In this document: positions 1 through 6,663 of the stretch, one piece after another
How positions within the stretch are numbered: position 1 is the stretch's first letter
Layout of the letters: the number at the start of each line of letters is the position of its first letter
Origin: an uncultured Spirochaetaceae bacterium
GTDB lineage: Bacteria; Spirochaetota; Spirochaetia; Treponematales; Treponemataceae
Direction: 5' to 3'
Assembly (NCBI GenBank): GCA_902799965.1
Contig: CADCCO010000018.1
Location: 1 to 32,750 of the forward strand
DNA: 32,750 bases
Made by a program: the position numbers and the translations under genes
Notes under the pieces: model-generated
Seen by the model: the letters and a program-made list of their open reading frames with translations, nothing else
Told to the model about the DNA's origin: nothing
Databases searched by the model: none

Positions 1-660
1 TCCGCTCCATGTTCCGCTTTTAAAGACCGCGTTGGTCGCTTTTACGGTGTCGTGGTATTTTTGATTTTTGACCATCATCGGATTGTTTTGCTCGGCGATT
101 AAAGTTCCTCTTGGAAAATTGTCTTTTAATACCTTAAGGAGCGTCGCGATTTCTTCAAGCGTAAAGTACATAAAAAGCCCTTCGGCAAGAAAGAGGACGG
201 GCGCCTTTTTTTCGCCGCCGCGCTTTTTTATTTCCTTTTGAACCGCTCCGACCCAGCCGTCTTCCAAAACGCTTCCTTCTATCATTTGAACGCGCTCGCG
301 CTCTTCAAAAACTTTTTTTCGCAGCGCTATTGAGTCCGGCAAGTCCAAGTCGAACCAAAATATTTTTCCGTTGTCAACGCGGCTAAAGCGGTTGTCAAAG
401 CCCGCGCCCATGTTGACGATTACAGCTTCCGGGTTTTGCGCGATAAAATCCTTTGCCATGCGGTCAAGCATCACCGTGCGGGCGATGACTCCCTCGTGGC
501 TCAAAAATTTGTCGTAGGGCGCGGGATCTATGCCAAGCGCCTCAATCATTTGGACGGCGACGTCGTCGCGGACGCGGGCGTTTGGCCTCAAGCTTTCGCT
601 AGCCTTAATCGCAACCGGAATCAACGCCGTTGTCTGCACGTCTCCAAGCTTTAGTTCCAT
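1..660 (-). CDS. SAM-dependent O-methyltransferase, LCM/COG3315-like family (3' end outside window)
   Basis: The frame opens at ATG 660 behind a clear GGAGG and stays open to the window edge, giving 220 residues without the C-terminus. The region around residues 75-95 reads VNMGAGFDNRF followed by WFDLDLPD. This is the SAM-binding loop and acidic strand typical of leucine-carboxyl-methyltransferase-like (PF04072) enzymes, which methylate carboxyl or hydroxyl groups of small molecules or peptides. A further family-like segment is LFLAEGLFMYF near residues 150-160. It lies 191 bases downstream of two ABC exporter genes on the same strand, so it may act on an exported compound; that link is inference. 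The Shine-Dalgarno partly overlaps a small CCAAAA/TTTTGG stem (672-689). The substrate is unknown. Confidence 0.8.
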   Translation of the reverse strand, partial: MELKLGDVQTTALIPVAIKASESLRPNARVRDDVAVQMIEALGIDPAPYDKFLSHEGVIARTVMLDRMAKDFIAQNPEAVIVNMGAGFDNRFSRVDNGKIFWFDLDLPDSIALRKKVFEERERVQMIEGSVLEDGWVGAVQKEIKKRGGEKKAPVLFLAEGLFMYFTLEEIATLLKVLKDNFPRGTLIAEQNNPMMVKNQKYHDTVKATNAVFKSGTWSG

Positions 661-687
661 ATTATTAACCTCCAAAATTACGGTTTT

Positions 688-862
688 GGAAAAATAAAGC
701 GCGCGAAGGAGCGGGGCGGCTGGCGGAAACTCTCTGTTTTGTGATTGCCGCGTTAGCGGCAACCTTAAATGGTTTCCATACGCAAAACAGTGAGTAGCGA
801 CGCTAGCTAGCGGTTTCGTCGGCCGCAACCGCGACTGGGAGCGCTTCGTTTTTATATTTTCC
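688..862. repeat. Long imperfect inverted repeat / intergenic hairpin
   Basis: The gap between the methyltransferase and ABC genes is one large imperfect palindrome. The outer arms are 688-698 and 851-862. The middle arms 729-743 and 781-795 match at 13 of 15 positions. The core is a perfect 7-bp hairpin, TTGCCGC-GTTA-GCGGCAA, at 745-762. The right arm overlaps the stop codon of the ABC gene. It could be an intrinsic terminator or RNA-processing site for the ABC transcript, or a member of a dispersed palindromic repeat. No coding potential is evident. Confidence 0.6.
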
Positions 863-2537
863 AACTGACCGCTTGCTTTCTTGAATCGATGAAGCGCGCG
901 TAGATGCCGCCGGACTTGGCGAGCGTTTTGTGCTTTCCTTGCTCGGCGATCTTTCCGTTGTCGATTACTACGATTTGGTCCGCGTCGCGCACGGTCTTTA
1001 GCCTGTGCGCTATCATTATGACAGTCTTTTCTTTTGTCAGCTCCGAGACGGCGGCCATAAGGTCGCGCTCGTTTTCGGGGTCAACGTTTGCGGTGGCTTC
1101 GTCGAGAATTATTATCGGAGCGTCTTTCATGATCGCGCGCGCGATGGAAATCCTTTGCTTTTCGCCTCCGCTAAGGCTGGCTCCCGCCTCGCCAATGACT
1201 GTGTCGTAGCCGTTCGGCAAGGCGGAAATAAAGTCGTGGCAGCAAGCCTTTTTTGCGGCGGCAATTACTTTCTTCATCGGCGCGTCGGGCTGGCCAAATC
1301 GAATGTTGTTCGCGATTGTGTCGTGGAATAGATAAACGTTCTGGAATACAAAGCTAAAGTTTGCCATAAGGTCGTCCATGCTCCAGTCGCGGACATCAAC
1401 GCCGCCCAGCGCGACGCTTCCCTTGTCAACGTCCCAAAAGCGCGAAAGCAAGTGGCAAAGCGTCGTCTTTCCGCCGCCGGAAGGGCCGACAATCGCGATT
1501 TTGGATCGCTCCGGAATTTGGAGCGAAACACCGTCGATGATTTTTCTTTTTTCGTAGGCAAAGCTGATGTCCGTCGCGCTTATGTCGAGCGGGGCTTTCT
1601 TTGCGACGGCGGCTTCCTGCTTTCCGTCAATGTTCATCGTCGGAATGTCCAAAATCGCCTGCGCTTTTTGAACGCCGATGTCGATCACGCGGAGCAGGGC
1701 GGAATAGTTTCCTCCGGCCTCAAGAGCGGTAAAGAGCATAAAGGAGCAAATCAACATCACAGCGCACTTTTCCAGCGGCATAGTTCCGTTCAAGTAAAAA
1801 TAAATCGAAGACATCGCGATCGCGACGCCTGAAAATTTTGACACGATTGACTGGATTGCCGCGATCGGAATGCAGCGCAATTCCATTTTCATGCAAACTT
1901 TTTTGGCGCGGTCGATGACGGCGTTCAATTCTTTGCTGCGCTTTCCCGTAAGGTTGTAGGCCTTGACTTCGGCGATTCCCTGAATGTGTTCCAAAACCTT
2001 TTCGATTTGCGCTTCGTCGGCCAAAGTTTTTTCCATCGACACGCCCCGGACGGCAAGGCGCATGAAGACATTGACAAACTGAAAGGCGCAAAAGCCCGCC
2101 AGCGCGACAAGAGCGATGCGCCAGTCAAAGAAAAATATCATCACGATGATTAGCGCGGAATCTAAAAGGCCCTGCATTACAAGCATCACGGCCCTTGTCG
2201 CCACGTCTCCCATAAGCTCCATCGTGTTTGTCGTCACGCTTGTGATTTGTCCCAAAGAGTTTTGGTTAAAGTATCCCATCGGAACGTAGCGCAAATGCTC
2301 GGCGATTTGGATTCGCTTTTGGGCGCAAGTCCTGTAGCCGCCTTCTGTCTGCCACATCGAAACGTTTTTCTTTGTGATGATCGCCGCAGTCAGGCTAAAA
2401 ACCATAATGCCCAAGGAAAGCCAAATTGTTTTGACGGAAAAGGCTTCCGTTCCCATAACCGCGCGAATCACGCCTTGTATCATAACCGCGATGGCGGCGA
2501 TTCTAAGCGCCATAAAAAATGAGTTGACCACGCCCAA
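852..2537 (-). CDS. ABC exporter half-transporter (permease-ATPase), probably 5'-truncated by a nonsense codon
   Basis: From a TTG at 2537 the frame runs 561 residues. It holds an N-terminal six-helix exporter domain and a C-terminal ATPase with Walker A GPSGGGKTT (351-359), signature LSGGEKQR (455-462), Walker B ILDEAT with D479/E480, and switch His511, so the ATPase looks catalytically complete. The best start is instead ATG 2612, one base after the upstream ABC stop and preceded by AAGGA. It lies in the same frame and would give 586 codons, matching the 587-residue partner. That frame is interrupted by TAA at 2570-2568 (codon 15). Restarting at TTG 2537 or ATG 2513 removes the beginning of the first membrane helix, and neither has a good ribosome site. 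It probably pairs with the upstream half-transporter as a heterodimer; the substrate is unknown. Confidence 0.8.
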   Translation of the reverse strand: MGVVNSFFMALRIAAIAVMIQGVIRAVMGTEAFSVKTIWLSLGIMVFSLTAAIITKKNVSMWQTEGGYRTCAQKRIQIAEHLRYVPMGYFNQNSLGQITSVTTNTMELMGDVATRAVMLVMQGLLDSALIIVMIFFFDWRIALVALAGFCAFQFVNVFMRLAVRGVSMEKTLADEAQIEKVLEHIQGIAEVKAYNLTGKRSKELNAVIDRAKKVCMKMELRCIPIAAIQSIVSKFSGVAIAMSSIYFYLNGTMPLEKCAVMLICSFMLFTALEAGGNYSALLRVIDIGVQKAQAILDIPTMNIDGKQEAAVAKKAPLDISATDISFAYEKRKIIDGVSLQIPERSKIAIVGPSGGGKTTLCHLLSRFWDVDKGSVALGGVDVRDWSMDDLMANFSFVFQNVYLFHDTIANNIRFGQPDAPMKKVIAAAKKACCHDFISALPNGYDTVIGEAGASLSGGEKQRISIARAIMKDAPIIILDEATANVDPENERDLMAAVSELTKEKTVIMIAHRLKTVRDADQIVVIDNGKIAEQGKHKTLAKSGGIYARFIDSRKQAVSWKI

Positions 2538-2612
2538 GAAAATCGCCGCGTAAAATTTATTGCGGTTTTACTTGTCGCAAAAATTAAAAAATCTATTAAG
2601 TATCTCAAACAT
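2538..2612 (-). other. 5' extension of the ABC gene interrupted by in-frame TAA
   Basis: Reading on the minus strand from ATG 2612 gives MFEILNRFFNFCDK, then TAA (2570-2568), then NRNKFYAAIF continuing without another stop into the ABC coding frame. The segment reads like a normal cytoplasmic N-terminus leading into transmembrane helix 1, and the ATG follows the partner's stop codon by one base with a Shine-Dalgarno AAGGA inside the partner's end. A single-base change from a lysine, glutamine or glutamate codon would explain the stop. A sequencing error or genuine loss of function are both possible. Confidence 0.7.
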
Positions 2613-2613
2613 T

Positions 2614-4377
2614 TTATTCATCCTTAGCGCTGACGTGCGCTTCCCACATTGATTTGTAAAGCCCGCGCTTCTTTAATAGCTGCTCGTGCGTTCCGCAAGA
2701 GTCAATCGCTCCGTCCTTTATCACGTAAATCATGTCAGCGTCGCGGATTGTGCTAAGGCGGTGCGCGATTACAATCAAGGTCTTTCCTTTGACAAGCCGC
2801 GCGACGCTTTCTTGAATCACCGCTTCGTTCTCCGGGTCGGTGTAGGCCGTCGCTTCGTCCAAAATCACGATCGGAGCGTCCTTCATCATCGCGCGGGCGA
2901 TGGCGATTCTCTGCCGCTCTCCGCCGGACAAGTGCGCGCCGCTTCCGCCTACAATCGTGTCGTAGCCGTTTTCAAGCGACATGATAAAGTCGTGGCAGCC
3001 GGATTTTTTCGCCATCGTCTCAACCTCTTTGTCGCTCGCGTCTAGACGGCCCAGGCGAATGTTTTCGCGAACGCTCATGTCGAACAAAAAGTTGTCCTGG
3101 CTCACGTAGGCCACGCGGCGGTTGTATTCTTCCAGCGAAAGGTTCTTTATGTTCACGCCGCCGATTTCCACGCTGCCGGAATCCACGTCCCAAAGCGAGG
3201 CGATGAGGCGCGCCAAGGTTGACTTTCCGCTTCCGCTTGGGCCTACAAAGGCCGCGCAAGTTCCTTGCGGAATCTTTAGGCTTACGCCGTGAATGATTTC
3301 GCCGTCGCGGCCTTCTTGGCCTTGCTTGTCCTTGTGGTAGCTAAAGCGGACGTCGCGCAATTCAATCGAATTGTCGGCGGGCTTTTGCGCGTCGCGGCTT
3401 GGCCTTTCAAGCTCTTTCATGTCCATGATTCCGCCGACTTCGCCAAAAATTACGGTGGCCTTTGCTATGTCGTCGTGGTAGGAGTAGACGGTCAAAAGCG
3501 GCTGGATTACGCTCATCGACAAAATGATGATTGAGATAAAGTCAACGGCGGAAAGCGTTCCCCGCAAAAAGAAAAAGCCTCCGATTGGAAGGACCGAAAG
3601 CAGCGTTGAAGGCGCGATTACAAAAGCGATCGTGAAGGGCCAAATGCAGTCGCGCATCCATTCCACAAAACAGTCGGAGCCTTCCTTTGCCGCCACGACA
3701 AAGCGCTCGTAGGAGGACTTGGCCTTTCCAAAGGCTTTAATGACTTCGATTCCGTTTATGTATTCAACCGCTGTGTCGTTGAGGATTTTTGTCTTTTGAA
3801 TCGCGTTGTTAAAACGCTCGGTCATGTTGACCATCATAAAGCAGGAAGAAATTATTCCGATCGGAAGCGTGGCCAAAGAGGCCAGTCCCATTCTCCAATC
3901 TAAGTGGAAGAGCCAGACGAACATCAAAAGGGGAAGAACAAGGTTCGATGTCCATTCCGGCAAAATGTGCGCCAGCGTCGTTTCCATGCTGTCGATTCTT
4001 TCTATCAAAATACTTTTTAGGCTTCCAGAAGGCATGTCCAATACGCTTCCAAGCGGAACGCGCGAAAGCTTGTCGCAAAGCCTTTTCCTTATGTTGGCGA
4101 GAACGTTGAACGTGGCGAGGTGGCTTAGCGTTGTTGAAAACATATGGAAGAGCGCGTTTCCAAGCCAAAAGGCCGCGATGACCGCGCAGTCGTAAAAGTA
4201 TTCGTTCCAATCGCGAACGCCTGAAAGAAGTTTTTTCACTATGTCCGCGATTAAGATGTAAGGCGCGATTCCGCACGCCACCCGCAAAAGCGCGAAGAAG
4301 ACGCTAAAGCAATACGCCGCTTTTTTCTCCCCCGCGAACGAAAAAATCCAATTTAACAATGACTTTTTTTTCATCAT
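2614..4377 (-). CDS. ABC exporter half-transporter (permease-ATPase), first of pair
   Basis: The protein has 587 residues from ATG 4377 behind AGGAG. Six hydrophobic segments fill roughly residues 18-310, followed by an ATPase domain with Walker A GPSGSGKST (379-387), signature LSGGERQR (483-490), Walker B ILDEAT with D507/E508, and switch His539. All catalytic motifs are intact. The full-length architecture (TM domain fused to one nucleotide-binding domain) is that of type IV ABC exporters acting as homo- or heterodimers. The adjacent downstream gene encodes a second half-transporter separated by one base, which argues for a heterodimer. It lies 68 bases downstream of the barrel gene, so it could be part of the TetR-controlled transcript. 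The substrate cannot be inferred; peptide, lipid, drug or siderophore traffic are all possible. Confidence 0.9.
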   Translation of the reverse strand: MMKKKSLLNWIFSFAGEKKAAYCFSVFFALLRVACGIAPYILIADIVKKLLSGVRDWNEYFYDCAVIAAFWLGNALFHMFSTTLSHLATFNVLANIRKRLCDKLSRVPLGSVLDMPSGSLKSILIERIDSMETTLAHILPEWTSNLVLPLLMFVWLFHLDWRMGLASLATLPIGIISSCFMMVNMTERFNNAIQKTKILNDTAVEYINGIEVIKAFGKAKSSYERFVVAAKEGSDCFVEWMRDCIWPFTIAFVIAPSTLLSVLPIGGFFFLRGTLSAVDFISIIILSMSVIQPLLTVYSYHDDIAKATVIFGEVGGIMDMKELERPSRDAQKPADNSIELRDVRFSYHKDKQGQEGRDGEIIHGVSLKIPQGTCAAFVGPSGSGKSTLARLIASLWDVDSGSVEIGGVNIKNLSLEEYNRRVAYVSQDNFLFDMSVRENIRLGRLDASDKEVETMAKKSGCHDFIMSLENGYDTIVGGSGAHLSGGERQRIAIARAMMKDAPIVILDEATAYTDPENEAVIQESVARLVKGKTLIVIAHRLSTIRDADMIYVIKDGAIDSCGTHEQLLKKRGLYKSMWEAHVSAKDE

Positions 4378-4426
4378 AATCTCCTGTCGCGACGGGGCAA
4401 TCTTTGTCTTGCCACCGATTTCCTCG

Positions 4427-4448
4427 CCGCTATCCCGCTATTCCGCTA
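4427..4448 (-). repeat. Tandem 8-bp repeat, three units
   Basis: On the minus strand the last codons of the barrel gene run into TAGCGGAA, TAGCGGGA and TAGCGGCG, three near-identical 8-base units. The first contains the TAG stop codon (4448-4446). Such an array could vary in copy number and change the spacing to the ABC gene; no function is visible. Confidence 0.5.
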
Positions 4449-5810
4449 AAAATTATATTCAACCTTTATCCAAACGCAGCTAAGCTCTTCGTACGCGCCG
4501 TAAAAGCCCTTCTTGTCCCTGTCCGGCCCGTTGATGAACAAGTCCGCGCCCAAGGTCGCCGCGAGGCTGTCGGTCAAACTGTATTTGGCTTGCAGCTTTA
4601 TCATGTTGTCAAAATCGTTCAGGCCAAAAAGCCAGGCAAGCGAAAGGTTAAGCGATTCTTGGAAAAAGCTTTTTGAGACGCTCAGGCTTGTTTGGTGCCT
4701 AAAAGCCTCGCGGTCCAAATGGCTCGCGCCGTCAAGAAGCGCGTCAACATAATATTGGCCGGTGATGGTCCAGCCGCTTGGAGTCCAGTCAAAGCCCGCA
4801 AGCGCCACAAGCTGGTTTTTGTCGCGGAACTTTCCCGCGCCCAAAATCTGTTCTGCCGCGCTCGCGGCGAAAGACCTTTGCGGATAGACCGCGGCTTCCA
4901 GCCTAAGAACGACTTCCTTTATCGGAATCGCGGCGTCGGCTCCGATCATCAACATTCTCTTCCATTCGCCTGATATCGCAAGCGCCTGCGGATTTCCGCC
5001 CGCGTCCCGAACAAGACTGTATGCAAGGCAAGGCTCGCGGTCAAAGCCGTAAAAGCCGTAGAGCGAAAAATCCGCGAATGGAAAGAATGCCGCAAGCCGC
5101 GCCGCGCCTTCGCTGTTTTCAATCGAAGCGCCCGGCAAGTCAAAATTGTTTTTTGTAACAGGCGCGACGGGAACAATCGTTGTTCCCGCGCTCGCGATTT
5201 TTGGGATCATCACTTTTTTGAGCGGATTGTTGTTGGAAAGGGGCAGGGCGCTTGGCGCGAAGAACGGAAGCCAGTAAGCGTCAAAAACAAACGTGTCGTT
5301 TTTGAAGGTGAGCCTGGCCGCGTCAACGCTTAGGCGGCTGTCGGCGTATTCCCGCGCGAGAATCGTGTTCTCGTCCTTTGGGCAAAGAACGTCCGCCACT
5401 TGCAAGCCGTCCGCCTTTCCCCAAGCGGTCGACTGCCTTCCGATTCTTACCGCCCAAAAGCCGCCGTCGTAGTCTATCCAGGCTTCCTTTAGGCGGACGC
5501 GAAAGGCTCCATCGCCGGAAACAAAGTCCGCCGCTTGAAATGAAAATTGGCTTCCAACCGCGTCGGCGGCCGCAAAAAAATCCATGAACGCCGAAAAGTC
5601 GTCTTGGTAAATTTTAAGCGAACTGTCGAGCCGCAGGTTTCCCAAAAGAAAGTCGCCCGCGTTCTTTCCACAATAGCCCAGTCCCATGCCCGCCAGCGCT
5701 TGGACTTTTCCGGCTGGCGAAAAGTCAAGGGCCCAAGCTTGTTTCGGTTCTCCCGCCTTTCCAAGCGAGAGCGCGGCGGCAATCGCTAGAACGGCGGCGT
5801 TTTTTTTCAT
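4446..5810 (-). CDS. Outer-membrane beta-barrel protein of the MMPL/LolA-like cluster
   Basis: The predicted protein has 454 residues with a Sec signal peptide (KK start, hydrophobic residues 6-18, likely cleavage after AWA near residue 28). The rest alternates polar and hydrophobic residues in short aromatic-rich strands, and the protein ends in the aromatic residue Phe (KVEYNF), a common terminal signal for Bam-dependent outer-membrane proteins. The segment IGRQSTAWGKADGLQVADVLCP resembles the conserved early-strand region of DUF1302-type barrels, which in proteobacteria are often found beside an MMPL transporter and a DUF1329/LolA-like protein. The ATG overlaps the upstream stop codon (ATGA), so the two genes are almost certainly translationally coupled. 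Likely role: the outer-membrane component of a trans-envelope export or lipid-handling system. The family assignment is by pattern only. Confidence 0.75.
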   Translation of the reverse strand: MKKNAAVLAIAAALSLGKAGEPKQAWALDFSPAGKVQALAGMGLGYCGKNAGDFLLGNLRLDSSLKIYQDDFSAFMDFFAAADAVGSQFSFQAADFVSGDGAFRVRLKEAWIDYDGGFWAVRIGRQSTAWGKADGLQVADVLCPKDENTILAREYADSRLSVDAARLTFKNDTFVFDAYWLPFFAPSALPLSNNNPLKKVMIPKIASAGTTIVPVAPVTKNNFDLPGASIENSEGAARLAAFFPFADFSLYGFYGFDREPCLAYSLVRDAGGNPQALAISGEWKRMLMIGADAAIPIKEVVLRLEAAVYPQRSFAASAAEQILGAGKFRDKNQLVALAGFDWTPSGWTITGQYYVDALLDGASHLDREAFRHQTSLSVSKSFFQESLNLSLAWLFGLNDFDNMIKLQAKYSLTDSLAATLGADLFINGPDRDKKGFYGAYEELSCVWIKVEYNF

Positions 5811-6604
5811 TTTACGCTTCCCCGTTCAATCGCGCTTACTGTGAACATTTTGTCGTCAAGACTCAAGTTGTAGCGAACGTTTTTCATTTCAAGCAAAGTG
5901 GAGTGCCCGGTCTTTACGTTTTGCATGAACATTTTTTGCGTCGTCCAAATGCCGTCGATTTTTGTCGTGTCGGAACTGGTCAGAACGCGGGCAAGCTCGT
6001 TTTGCCTGTCGTAGTATTCGCCCTTAATCACTTTGTAATTGTCCTTGCGGAACCAAAGAATTCTTCGTTGCGTTTTTTCGCTCTTGTCTTTCGCCACTGC
6101 CTCCACTTTCCAGCAGGCGTTTCCGTCAACGTCTTCCTCTCCCAAAAGATTGAACGTGTCTTTTGTAAGGCCGCGGTCTCCCATGTCGGCGTAGGTGAAG
6201 TCCGTTCCCATAAAGTCGTCGTCCTTTCCGCTTCCGGCGATGCGGCGCGTTTTTTTCATCGCGGGCATGTACAGCCAGCTGTCGCCGTCGGGCTTTGTTC
6301 CGTCGGCCTTGTCGGGGTAGTCAAACGAAAGGTAGGCCACGCCCTCTACGTCCTTGGGAACGGCAAAGACCACAACGCTTTTTTTCACGTCGCCGTAATC
6401 TTTATTGCGGCACATAATCTCGCGCGTGCGGACGGCGCCCTTTTTGCTGGTGAGTGTTAGCGTCGCCGTGTAAGAGCAAGTCTTTCCTTCGTCAACTTCG
6501 TCGCCGCGCTTGGCGATTTCGTAGCCGGTCAAGTTTTCCGCAAAGGCCGCAAAGCCCGCGATTGCAAGGACGGCCGCGGCCGCCACAGTTCTAAATCTTT
6601 TCAT
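5807..6604 (-). CDS. LolA-like outer membrane lipoprotein-sorting protein (PF17131-type)
   Basis: The protein has 265 residues with a Sec signal (MKRF, hydrophobic stretch 7-20, cleavage after AFA near residue 22). The mature part has features of the LolA-like family found next to MMPL transporters: DSWLYMPAMKKTRRI, then DFMGTDFTYADM, then a WFRKDNYKVIKGEYY strand. These proteins are periplasmic carriers with a hydrophobic cavity, thought to accept lipids or lipidated cargo from an inner-membrane RND transporter. The start ATG 6604 has AGGAGG eight bases upstream. It lies 59 bases after the MMPL stop and overlaps the following barrel gene by four bases, making it the middle gene of an MMPL-carrier-barrel operon. 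The cargo is unknown. Confidence 0.85.
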   Translation of the reverse strand: MKRFRTVAAAAVLAIAGFAAFAENLTGYEIAKRGDEVDEGKTCSYTATLTLTSKKGAVRTREIMCRNKDYGDVKKSVVVFAVPKDVEGVAYLSFDYPDKADGTKPDGDSWLYMPAMKKTRRIAGSGKDDDFMGTDFTYADMGDRGLTKDTFNLLGEEDVDGNACWKVEAVAKDKSEKTQRRILWFRKDNYKVIKGEYYDRQNELARVLTSSDTTKIDGIWTTQKMFMQNVKTGHSTLLEMKNVRYNLSLDDKMFTVSAIERGSVK

Positions 6605-6663
6605 ACATTCCTCCTGTTTATTTGTTTTCCAACCATGCCGCGCTCGCGCGAGATCCGCTCGAA

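Noticed and set aside
4427-4448. CRISPR-like or phase-variable repeat
   Set aside because: Only three 8-base units without spacers; too short for CRISPR, and phase variation is not supported by position in a coding frame.
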